From Liolophura sinensis (lineage: Eukaryota > Mollusca > Polyplacophora > Chitonida > Chitonidae), in contig NC_088300.1 of the NCBI RefSeq assembly GCF_032854445.1, positions 45,563,682 through 45,627,681 on the forward strand: a stretch of DNA of 64,000 nucleotides, written 5' to 3'. Made by a program: the position numbers and the translations under genes. Position 1 is the first letter of the stretch; every line of letters starts with the position of its first letter. This document shows positions 11,811 through 22,610 of this stretch, one piece after another. The notes beneath the pieces are model-generated. The model worked only from the letters and a program-made list of their open reading frames with translations, did not search any database and was not told the DNA's origin.

Positions 11811-14800
11811 ATGGCGTCGTGCCGGCTGCTTGACAGATCGCTGGCTAAACAGCTAATCCAAAGTGTTAATAACTTTATGTTTGACTGTGATGGTACGTGT
11901 ACATTTAACCACCCCAAAACACATATTTTATTCTATGTGTTAACATACTGTGTTAACGACATTTCTATGGTCTATTTCAGCTTAACTTAAATTTTGACGT
12001 AACGAAATATGGCCATTGTGTGATGCTTATAAGGCTTGTATTACGAAATAGTCATAAAAGTGTAGTGTTGTTTCACGTCACACGGATTTCCGATTACAGT
12101 ATGACTTAAGCGGTTTAGAATATGGACGCAGTTATCGATTCGGGAGATATTATGAAATGGGCGAAGACCATTGCCGTCCTTGGATTTAAAATGACAATTT
12201 ATCTTGTGCATTTGAATATAGCTCACAGCTAAGCTGGAGGTTCATACCATAACGCCCAGTTTCGGTCATATAGACTTCCACGCAAACAGTCCCCACCCCC
12301 CCCCCCCCCCCGCCACCAAAAAAAAAGTGGCTTGAACTAAGCCCAGGATGTCTGTGCCACGCTCTTTTATATTTTTACTGCCGCTTGCATAGTCATGGCT
12401 GGGTCCCCTTTTTCCCTGTGGGAAGAATTGTAAAATTACGGAAAACAGTCGAACAGTTGCTAACCTACCACGCCCGCCTAGTCAATCCTTTACTACGCTT
12501 AGGGTCCTAGGGCACCTGACTGTTAAAATCACGAGATGTTGATCATCCCAAAGATAAAGATTCAATCATATTTATAAGGTCCAGCATCTCCGCTCACTTG
12601 CCATTTACGAAATGGCCGCCATCTACTCTGTTTTCCGAAATTTTACAATTCATCCCACCAGGGCAAAGGGGACCCAGCCATGACTATGCAAGCGTCAGTA
12701 CAAATATAAAAGCGCATGGGGTAGACATCCAGGGTTACTCAAACTCTACCTTGTTTTTGCCATCCACCAATTCCCTAAATCACCCGAAATGCAGTATGTC
12801 AAAGGCAGCATTGGTAAACCATCTTTCAACAGTAATCCAGCCATTTAAAGTGTGAATCGGACAACTCAGATAAGCATCTGTCATGTTTGGAATTTTTTTC
12901 AGCGTCGGGCAAGGTGATGGGTGTGAAAATTTTATGATACCCAACAGTCTCTTGAAGAATTGCATGCCCTGTATAAAACAGGAGGTTGGGTGTTGGTTTC
13001 ACAGCCCCTCACCTTGCCCAAAGATGACAAAAAAATTCCAGATATGGCAGACATTGATCTGAGTTGATTCAGTTGATTCACCTTTCATATTATAGGTTAC
13101 AGTTCCAGCATGAAGGTGATTCCAGTCAGCAAATTTTACAGGTTATATGTAGACTGTGATCCAAACCTACAACACCATGGTTTGTGATTTTCAGGTGTTC
13201 TTTGGAATGGGCCAAATTCTTTACCTGGAACTGCTGAGACTGTTGAAAAACTACGAAAATTGGTAACAAGTATAAGTTTACACAGTAATGATGCAGAAAA
13301 AAAATTTTTTTGTCGTTTGTGGGAGAAGTTACATGGTGGAGAGAAGTCCTGGCTTTGGATGTCCGTGCAATAGTGTGCTGTGCTGAGAGTGAATGTTCTG
13401 TAAAATAAGCCTTAAACTGTTTCATTACATCCTGTGTCCAGTCTACACTGCCACAGTCCTGACAGAGCACTTTTAAATCCTTGCTGGACTGGCTGCATCT
13501 TAGATTATGACAGAAAGTTCGTCAAGCATGTGTATGTGGTGTTCTCTGCCAGGTTTCCACTACCCACAGACTTATATAAGTATTCTCATATTTAAGTCAT
13601 ATATTTAGAAATGTGTAGTCATTGACTGATGTCACAAATGATCAGGTCTATAAATTCTTTAAAATGTTCTTAAAAGTGTATACATAAAATCTTATTTTGG
13701 TTAGGTTGCTTTGTTCTATAAAAACATTCATTAATGTATTAATGTATGATTATATCATTTAATTACTGTGTATTTTCTTCTTGTTTCAGGGAAAGCGCAT
13801 TTACCTGGTGACTAATAATAGCACTAAATCCCGCACGCAGTATATTAAAAAATGCCAGCAGCTTGGTTTCTCAGTAAAAGAGGTTTGTGTAAAATAGGTT
13901 AATGAATGTATACTTGTGTATGAACTTTTGATTAACAAATCACAGATCTGTTTTGACATGCTGCAGCCTATGGTCTCATTTGCAACAATGAATTGAGATG
14001 GATTGTATGGTAATTTATCAATTTGTAGCATATACAGTCCAAATAAATTTAATATACATCTTTGACTCGTGTTTGACATCCCAGTATCAGTTAGTAGGTG
14101 TGCAGGTGAAAGCTAAGGGGAAATCACAGCACAACACCAGACATCTAATAAACCAACTGATATTATTAAAACAGGAGCCAAGCCAGTAGGAATGGGATGT
14201 TACCATTATAGCCTCATTGAGCAAATGTCTGGGGTCTGTAGTGAGCAGTGCTTAGACCATTGTGGCCTGAGTCCAACCAAAGTAGCAAATGTAAAATTTA
14301 ATGGATTTTTTATGCTTTTAAAATGAACTTGTAGGGCGAAATTTTAGGGTCAGTTGTTGTTAATAGTAATATTTCGGTATTTGCACATTTACATGTTTGC
14401 CAAGAACAAACCATGGAGCTGTAAAGAGTCCTGGTTATAGTGCCAAGGTACAACAGATCACTTTAGTTTTTCCTAGTTTTCACATGATGTAAGTTATGGT
14501 ACTTTCAGGAGGAGATGGTCTGCACGGCCTATGTAGCAGCTCAATATCTACACAATATTGACTTTAAAGGAAAGATTTACCTGGTGGGAGAATCAGGTGT
14601 AGGAGAAGAGCTGGACAAGTTTGGCTTCTCTTACACAGGGATTGGGGTAAGCTTTGTATAGCTGCGTTTGTGTTCTATGGTGTCAGATCAGATGTATGGA
14701 GAAATGACAGGGCAACCTTGTCTTTTTCTTGCACAAGGGTAGGGGATAAGAGTTTGTCTGTTTTATTTTTTTGTTTCTTTTTTCTTTGACAACTGAGAAA

Positions 14801-17677
14801 GAGACAAGGGAGAAGAGATGAAGAACTTTGACAGAGGTCACTTATACATTTGTATTCCTTCTTGTCTTTCGGGCAAAAGCTTCACGATCTATTGTTACAG
14901 TGGTTAAAACTACAATCTTTTGTGTTTTACAGCCAGAGACAGTGAAAGGAGATGTTTCTGATTGGGTGGAAACTGAACTTGATCCACAGGTAACTATGGA
15001 AACAGAGGGATGCTAAAAGTAAAGGTTTGTGTCACCATCTGGTTATTATAGTTTTCACAATGGCCTCAACCTCGAAAGTATCATAAAATATTTTGGATAC
15101 GAATGTGCAATATCATATAATTGTCTTTCATTGTCTTGCATTCAATCCACATGTAGCGATATAGTAAAGCTTCCCAGTTGTAAATTAAGGGAAATATCCA
15201 TTCTGCACATTACTATTATAACTTCCATGAAAGCTGAGAAATTTTTCATGCTCAAATTCACTCAAAGTGATTAATTTTTGTTACAGATAAACTGTGTACT
15301 TGTGTCATTTGATCGACACATTAGTTTTCCTAAAATCTTAAAGGCTGCCAGTTACGCAAGACGAAAAGACAGTATATTCTTGCCACGAATGAAGATAGTC
15401 ATCTACCCTGGGATGTGAAGTAACAGTTCCAGGTACTAATGAAGCTAAACCAAGTGTTAGAAAACTTTTAAATGACTGCAAAGAGATCTAATTTGGAATG
15501 ATGAGCATACAGCTGCAGATGTGTGGAGAGGAACACCACGTGTTACAGGTTTAAGTTACCACAAAGAGATGTAAGATGATGATAAGTTACCATCCTAACT
15601 ACCTAAAATGCTAAACCACATATATTTGTAGACATGATCTTAAACGGGATGATGATGTTATAACATCATATAAAGCTTAACTGTACATTATAAGTGTATT
15701 CATTTGTTTGCCAGTGTACCTTGAAGTAGTCTGTCCCTGGATCTAAAAATATATGCCATGGATGTTAAACTCCAACCTTCTTCCGACTAACGACAATCCA
15801 ACTCACCTCCTTAATAGTCTTCATAATTAAACCCGTAATGGCACAAAAAAGATCAGTTCCATCGAGTTGACGTTTGGAAATGTGCAACAAGTTTTTTGAG
15901 AGACAGGGATGGACCGAGCTAGGGATGTCAGAAATTTAAAATGGTACACTTTCTCCATCGGGATGGACTAACCTTGAAAATGACTGTACTATTTGAGTTC
16001 AAGTCCAGCTCATGCAGGCTTCCTCTCTGGCCGTATGTGGGAAGGTCTGTCAGCAACCTGTGGGTGGTTGTGAGTTTCCCCGGGCTGTGCCTGGTGTCCT
16101 CCCACCATAATGCTGGCTGCCGTCGTGTAAGTGAAATATTCTTGAGTACAGCGTAAAACACCAATGAAATAAATAAATAAATACAATGTGTAGAACAGAA
16201 TGTTATCTATGCAATATAATGCTGGTAGTCATACAGGGTAAGGGAAGTTACTCTGCATGACTGGTGTCATTTGTAACAATTATTGTAAGAATAACCAGTC
16301 TACCTTGAAGTTACTCTTCCCTATACAAGTAGAATTATTAGTATCATTTTCCCATTGACATGTAGTCAAGATGACTATTCTGTTAGTCATCGGACATAGG
16401 AACGGAAAGTTACTGCATAGGATGGATTTAGGGTGAAGTCCTTGTGTATTACATGTAATTGTAGTCATTAGCCGTTTTAACATGGGGAAAAGGAAGTTGG
16501 TTAAGACCATATCCTGTTTTTTTAATGAAGCAGTGACATGCAGATGAAACTATGAAGTGCATTATTCACTAAAAGTATGCTGTTCTGTTGAAAGAAAGTA
16601 ACAACTAATGTGTGTACTTCTTATTTTCTCTATGTTTTACCTTTTGATCGTCCATATGTTTTAACATTATGTTCCCATGTTGTTGGGTTTATCTGTGTTT
16701 ATGCTGATTATGGCCATCTGCCCATAGGGACTGGTACCATTGTTGGACTGTGAAGATGGCTGCCAGAAGAGAGCCCATAGTTCTTGGCAAGCCAAACAAA
16801 CACATGTTCAAGATACTGGAGGAGACATTTAAACTTGATCCTGAGCGTACAGTGATGGTTGGAGACAGGTATTATTTATTTATTTACACAAAGTTATTTC
16901 TTTGCAACCTTGTAGGGACTCAACTGTCGCAATACATGTTAACTATCTGTATCATTTGTTCGGGCTACGAGCCTCCACAAAAGCTAGAGGTTCATATAGC
17001 TAAGTGTTTGTCTTTATTTTGGGCATAGATGGTTCTAATGCACAGAAGCAATAAAGCTCTCTTACCTGGAGACATTACTAAACATTGTACTACACACTGA
17101 ATATATCCCATACCCACAGTATCGTTGTTTTTTTGTTAACCATTTGTTAAATGAGACCCACTAAGCTGATCTTACAGGTATCATTAGATTACTGTGATAA
17201 ACACAACATTCATGTCCGTTCAGACAAGTATAAAGTTGCATACTGTATTTGACCTAAAATTGTGGTCCATGATGAAGTTCCTCTATCATTGTGCCTGATT
17301 CAGAGAGTTCTGTAGATTTTGGGAAAGATCTTCTGCAGTTTGGCTGAAGGTAGAGTTAAAGCAGTATTTATACCTTTTGTGTTTTTTTTTGTTCATTTAT
17401 TTAAAATGCATTTTTTTGAGGTAATTTTTAGGTGAAATACAGTGTATTAGTTACTCAGGATACGTTTGCACAGAACTTTTATTCATGTTTACAGGATAGA
17501 CACAGACATCCAGATGGCTCATAACTGTGGGTTGAAGTCTCTGCTAGTCCTGACAGGAGTATCAGATCTAGAGGATGTTAAGGCAGCAGCCCAGAGTCCT
17601 GACCCGAGCAGGAAGGCGTGTGTACCGACTTCTACCTCCAGAAACTCTCTGATCTGCTCACACTGCTAGACAATTAA
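11811..17677 (+). CDS. PGP: Phosphoglycolate/glycerol-3-phosphate phosphatase, copy 1, frame interrupted
   Basis: HAD-superfamily phosphatase that dephosphorylates 2-phosphoglycolate and glycerol-3-phosphate in the cytosol. Exons: 11811-11892, 13195-13262, 13790-13882, 14509-14646, 14933-14989, 15287-15432, 16728-16868, 17495-17677. HAD motif I is FDCDGVLW, split over exons 1-2; motif II is LVTNNST (exon 3); motif III lysine is in LGKPNKHM; motif IV is VGDRIDTDI. The start sits in AAGATGG. Exon lengths match copy 2 except in exons 6-8. Compared with copy 2, one G appears to be missing near 15382, 15420, 16747 and 17627, each within or beside a G. Restoring them gives about 303 residues, normal for the family; as written the frame breaks in exon 6. 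Either a decaying duplicate or base-call error in the assembly. A poly(A) signal is at 18362, so a SINE may lie in the 3' UTR. Confidence 0.85.
12300..12780. mobile_element. Foldback/MITE-like inverted repeat in PGP copy 1 intron 1
   Basis: A left arm at about 12300-12455 (with GCATAGTCATGGCTGGGTCC) reappears in reverse complement at about 12620-12780 (GGACCCAGCCATGACTATGC). The arms share long stretches, including CATCCTGG or its equivalent, TTTTATATTT and TTGTAAAATT near the inner ends. A poly-C run sits at the outer left edge. No coding capacity. Confidence 0.75.
12860..13065. mobile_element. Second foldback element in PGP copy 1 intron 1
   Basis: The left arm has GGAATTTTTTTCAG then GGGCAAGGTGATGGGTGTGA. 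The right arm, read in reverse complement, has GGAATTTTTTTGTC then GGGCAAGGTGAGGGGCTGTG. Arms are about 65 bp around a loop of about 75 bp. It is independent of the neighbouring 12.3 kb element. Confidence 0.7.
15990..16186 (+). repeat. SINE family A copy, partial, in PGP copy 1 intron 6
   Basis: Starts at the B-box region GAGTTCAAGTCCAGCTCATG. It runs through CCCACCATAATGCTGGCTGC and GTGAAATATTCTTGAGTAC to an AAATAAATAAATAAAT tail. The A-box part is missing or unrecognisable. Confidence 0.88.
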
Positions 17678-17977
17678 CCCTCAACCACTGCACAGTTTGG
17701 TTGTACAAACTGTAATATGCCAGGCGTGAGAAGCTTAATCATGTTATTGGTGATTCATATAATAATATAATTTAAACTTACCTGTGCTGTAATTTTATAG
17801 TGGGTTCATAGGGATTGATGACCATAATTAACACTTCTGTACTGACTTTTTGTAGATGAAGTCACAGGTGCATGTGAAAAATTTGTGTAATACGAGTAGT
17901 TTCGGTCTATTTTAGACTTGGATCATACACCAGCTTCCTTCAACCCCCCACTTAGACAAGCATGCCAAACGTGCCAA

Positions 17978-18243
17978 GGGGCCTCCGTGGCTCAGTCGGT
18001 TAAAGCGCTAGCGCAGCGTAATGACCCAGGGAGTCTCTCACCAATGCGGTCGCTGTGAGTCAAGTCCAGCTCATGCTGGCGGCCGTACGTCGAGAAGGTC
18101 TGGCAGCAACCTGCGGATGGTCGTGGGTTTCCCCCGGGCTCTGCCCGGTTTCCACCCACCATAATGCTGACCGCCGTCGTATGAGTGAAATATTCTTGAG
18201 TACGGCGGGGTAAAACACCAATCAAAAAAAAAAAAAAAAAAAT
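17978..18243 (+). repeat. SINE family A, full length, with target-site duplication
   Basis: Starts GGGGCCTCCGTGGCTCAGTC (A-box-like head). It passes a B-box region near GTCAAGTCCAGC and ends with CTTGAGTACGGC, an AAACACCAATC tail and poly-A. It is flanked by a perfect 12-bp duplication, CAAACGTGCCAA, at 17966-17977 and 18244-18255. The intact duplication and poly-A suggest a fairly recent insertion. It lies between the PGP copy 1 stop and its likely poly(A) signal. Confidence 0.95.
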
Positions 18244-18361
18244 CAAACGTGCCAAAGCTTGCTTACATATTTTACTCTGTTATACTGCAATGTACATACT
18301 AAGACACAGAGTTTATTGGACTGTACTTGAACAAAAGTTTGGGAAGTTGTACTGTACAGTC

Positions 18362-18367
18362 AATAAA
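18362..18367 (+). promoter_or_regulatory. Poly(A) signal AATAAA downstream of PGP copy 1
   Basis: AATAAA followed closely by another overlapping AAATAAAT, about 690 nt after the expected stop codon. It is the best 3' end candidate seen for this gene. Confidence 0.45.
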
Positions 18368-18384
18368 AATAAATACCTATTCTA

Positions 18385-20441
18385 TCCTATATGCATTAAC
18401 CTGTTAGAAAGAGGTTGCAACTGTGAATTGCTTACCTTCTATGGTACCAGGTGCCAGTTGTGTTAAAAGGCGGTCACGTTTAGGCCAAATTGCAATTTTC
18501 ATATTAGGCAAACTGTGCTTGAGTATTGTAGTTACATGTAATGTAATGGGCTTAGATATTACTGTTTACCAGCTATCTGCAGAAGTATCAAATTTTACAC
18601 TTCAGGTAATGACAATAGTGGGGTTACCTGACCTACTGCTGGCAGCCTTATTGGAGTACTGTTAAAAAATTCAATTGTTAAACAGACTCATGGCTGACTA
18701 GTTGTTGTTCTGCCAGACTCACCGATTTACCCTAGTTCCAGAGTCTACTGTCGGGCTGTGTTTTAGCATCGATATCTTTGTAAGGTTTTCTACTACTTGG
18801 CTCCCCAGAGCATCGTCATTGTGGAACATAATATTAAATCATAAAATACCAGTCAAATTAAGTTTTTTACAGTAAAATTAAGTGTTTTTCAGTTTGCACT
18901 ATTTAGCTGCATGATGCAAATGATATGATGGTTGCACTTCCAGTGATTCGGCCAGGCCATGATTTAAAAAAAAAAATGTTTGTTTCTGGTAACATGATTG
19001 AGTTGCTAAATTCTGGCCGACTCAGTTTTGTTTTTCCGGAAATGTGAGAATTGCCAAGCAAAAACCCATACCATTGATCCGATTTATTTAAATTAGTTTC
19101 AGTATTGCAGGTTTGCTCTTGCTGAAGTCAGAAAAAATTTCATTTCAGAAGAAAATAAAGCACATTCATCTTCACACCATGAATGTACGTCCTAAATATC
19201 TTACAATGGCACTGTTACTAAAACTAGTCTGTGGTTGAGTGCTGATCGGGACGTCAGTGCATCGTTAGACCAGTTGACCCACATTCGTGCGGCTAATACC
19301 TTGTATCCTGTGACTGCACTGCGCCAAAACCAGACCCATTTTAAACCCATGGGTTCTAGTTTTTATATGTTGAATGTTTTTGTATAGGGTATCATGAACA
19401 ACTGATGTGTATAAGTATCATTGTGTTGCCCCGTGGCTACCAACAAAATGGCTTGTGTGTTATAAGGCGGAAACTTTCTTGCTGGGTAACCCACATTCTA
19501 TAGTATTGTAGCGGGATTTAAGGAAGTAGGATTTAAGAAATAAATTTAACACCGGTAAGTTTCATATATTCATGTTTTAAGGAATTTTCATGGAAGTTTT
19601 GTTAAGATCGTTATCTGAGGCCATTCTAGTTAATTTACGAAGTCAATATTTGCATGTATAGTGTTTATTTATTCTCTCAGGAAGTTTTAAAGTTACGTTC
19701 ACAGTTTCATGGACGAGTGATTTGTTGCTGTGTCGGCGTTCCTACATATTTGGGATAATTATGAGTATTTTTCAGCAATGTAGTGATGATAATGTAGAAA
19801 TTACAAAATTCTATGTCATTTTCTTATCTGGAAAACCTTTACCTTCTATTTTCGTTTTTGTTTTACACAGAAAATATGACATTTATCGTCTTCAGTTTGT
19901 GTTGCCGCCATTTTGGTACATTTATGGTAATGAGGATGTCTATAGAACCTGCACTTACAGGCTTTTAGAAATCGGACAGGATTTTTCCCACCACAGTTTG
20001 AAAAGGAATTTATCATTTAATACCCTTGTGTGGAAATTGGTTATACTTTTTGAGTAATATTATTTTGGAGTTCATGGTTGCGATCGTGATGGTGTCATCA
20101 GTGTTTACAAACTGTCAAAAATTGCGCTTCTGACCAATCAGAGTCTCCAAATTTGGTTTCCTTGCTGCGCTGACACCATGTGGAAATCAAGAGATAGGCT
20201 GATTTTTCAGTGTCTGTAGATGGCCTTGGAATTTGCCGACAGTTGACACCAATTTGATGGTGAGCTTTCTCAGTAAGTAGCTGTTTTATTAAGAGTGGGA
20301 AAATCCATGCACCGTGAATTGGGAAACAGTCCCAGTGTTGGGAATAGTGATTTGTGATCCAGTTTAAGAAGTCAAGAGACAGTTACACTTGGTGGGAACC
20401 GGTCCGAGGAAGCCGGGAATACAGTGTCAAAAATCAGGGAA
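18385..20441. other. Intergenic, no gene recognised
   Basis: Contains an open frame of 111 codons at 19722-20057 with no recognisable domain and no codon or splice support. Otherwise AT-rich spacer. Confidence 0.5.
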
Positions 20442-20967
20442 TTTTCCCAGTCTGCAGTCCCACAATTCTGGGACTCTTCAGTCTCACGATACCTGAGAAT
20501 CCAGCTCCAGTCTCAAACAAGTGGAACTTGTCTGAGATATCAAAAGTGGACCACAGAGACTATATACCAGAATAAATCATCTGAACTTTGGTATCATCAT
20601 TTGAGACGCGTCTCATGAGACTTTTCCCAGTCCCAAAATTCTGGGACTCTCCAGTCTCACGAAACCTGAGAATCCAGCTCCAGTGTCGTGCAAGTAGAAA
20701 TTATCTGAGATATCAAAAGTGGACGACAGAGACTATATACAAGAATAAATCATCTGAACTTTGGTACTATCATTTGAGACGAGTCTCGTGAGACTTTTCC
20801 CAGTCCCAAAATTCTGGGACTCTCCCGTCTCACAAAACCTGAGGATCCAGCTCCAGTGTCATGCAAGAAGAAATTGTCTGAGATATCAAAAGTGGACGAC
20901 AGAGACTATATACCAGAATATATAAACTGAACTTTGGTACCATAATTTGAGACGAGTCTCGTGAAAC
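20442..20967 (+). repeat. 173-180-bp tandem repeat, 3 copies
   Basis: Units starting TTTTCCCAGTC begin at 20442, 20622 and 20795, with a degraded start of a fourth at 20968. Each unit has CCACA or CAAAATTCTGGGACTC, AACCTGAG.ATCCAGCTCCAG, GACTATATACCAGAATA, and ends with a self-complementary GAGACGAGTCTC-like core. A separate direct repeat CTGTCCCATATGACACTCA follows at about 20970 and 21000. Confidence 0.9.
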
Positions 20968-21099
20968 TTTCTGTCCCATATGACACTCAATTGGGACTCT
21001 GTCCCATATGACACTCATCTGTTTGGTACTTGTGTCAACTGCTGGTTTCTCCCTCATCATAATAAATATTCATCATCTGATTCACTGGCAATCTGTTGT

Positions 21100-21554
21100 T
21101 GGAGGACTTTTATTTCGTACAAGAATCTTGAATCTCATGTATAAGTCACCATACTGGATAACAACCCGAGTTCAGGAAATGTTATGAAGTCAGATCCAAA
21201 TAGCAGCGGCGTCTACAAGTTTATGGGAGAGAATCCTGATTGGTTTATTCATTTAACAGGCTTCGCTTGGCACGTAAAATATCAAACAGGATTGAAGTGA
21301 CTAAATGGTGTCGCACTATATAGGTACCGGTATAGGTATACTTGAGAAGACACATCATAATAAACAAAAGCACATAAGACAAATGCATCAATTGAACCGC
21401 TACAGTATTGTGTGCTGCCAAAGTCACTCAGGCACCGATTATCGAATGAAGCTGAACAAAAAGTATCCACTCTCCACGACAAACGATTCGCATCTATTGA
21501 CTGCTCACTTCGGGCCTCTGCATAAGGAGAAAAAGCAGAGATCCTTTACCGATT
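21100..21554. other. Intergenic, no gene seen
   Basis: No open frame with protein-like character; unique-looking sequence between the tandem repeat and a SINE. Confidence 0.45.
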
Positions 21555-21559
21555 GGGGC

Positions 21560-21793
21560 TTTATGCCGTACTCAGGAATATTTCACTCCTACTACGGCAG
21601 CTAGCATTAAGGTGACAGGAAACCGGACTCGAAACTCTTGACCATCTGTAATCTGCTGGAAGAACTTCCCCATGTACGAACGGAGAGGAAGCCAAGATGA
21701 GCTGGACTTGAACTCACAGTGATCTCATTGGTGAAGGGTTCCTGGGCCATTACGCTGCGCTGGCACGCTCACCACTTGGCCACGGAGTGATAC
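21560..21793 (-). repeat. SINE family A copy, minus strand, near full length
   Basis: GCCGTACTCAGGAATATTTC at the left, then GGTGACAGGAAACCGG. The tRNA-like part ends GGCACGCTCACCACTTGGCC followed by ACGGAG, the reverse of the family head. Confidence 0.82.
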
Positions 21794-22139
21794 TTTCCAA
21801 AGTTCAAAAGGGTTTAGTTTGTAATTTTTTTCATTGAAATACACTTTAAGTTATTGTTAAAACACAACATTACGTTAGATAGCACATATAAACCAGTGAT
21901 GTGTGGGGAAGGATAGGTTCCAGTATTTCAAAATCAAGGTACATGTTTTTATATAAGTGAATGCCTTGGTATCCGCAAAATAACCGTGCATCTGCAAAAT
22001 GTTGTTTTCTTACTTAATGCCAAAATATTATCTTTTTACTTATAGTCCCTAAATGTCGTATTTTTACTTGGGGCTGAAATGTCGTTTTATGCTTATAGTG
22101 CCGAAAGTCGCTGGTGAAAATGCCAGTCTTTGATTGTCA

Positions 22140-22275
22140 GTGTGACAGCAACCTTGGAGTGTCATAGGTTTTCCTGTAGGGCTCTGGCCGGTTTCCTCCC
22201 ACCATTATGCTGGCCGCCATTGTATCATTAAAATATTCTTGAGTACAGCGTGAAATTAAATAAATATATAAAAAA
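22140..22275 (+). repeat. SINE family A copy, 3' part only
   Basis: Starts inside the body at GCAACCTTGG. It continues through TTTCCTCCCACCATTATGCT and AAATATTCTTGAGTACAGC to an A/T-rich tail. Confidence 0.82.
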
Positions 22276-22610
22276 AATCTGGGATTGTCAATTACAACAC
22301 AAAGTATCAGACAGTATCTGTTCAGTAAGGACCACAGCACACAACACTATAACCATTGGTCTTGTGGATATACTAGAAGTAAGCACAGATACTGTTGTGC
22401 CCTACCCCCAAGATAATTGTTATTGTAGGAAATTCTCTAATAAATCTCCAAACATAAGATCCCAGAGGAAGAAATAACATTAGAGTTGTTGGTACTCAAA
22501 TAGCCTATAGGGTTCCTGGGTGCTATAATAAATATAAGACAGTATAACGATCTAAAGAAATAAAAGACTCATAGAAAACAGAGATTACGAATACAGTTAT
22601 AGATGAACAT

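Noticed and set aside
17978-18060. tRNA-like sequence at the SINE head
   Set aside because: A- and B-box-like phrases are present, but the sequence does not fold as a tRNA, is followed by a repeated body and is flanked by target duplications, so it is a SINE promoter. The same applies at 38482, 39542, 49390 and 1912.
19722-20057. 111-codon open frame on the plus strand
   Set aside because: Composition is that of translated AT-rich spacer, no domain is recognisable and there are no splice or promoter signals.
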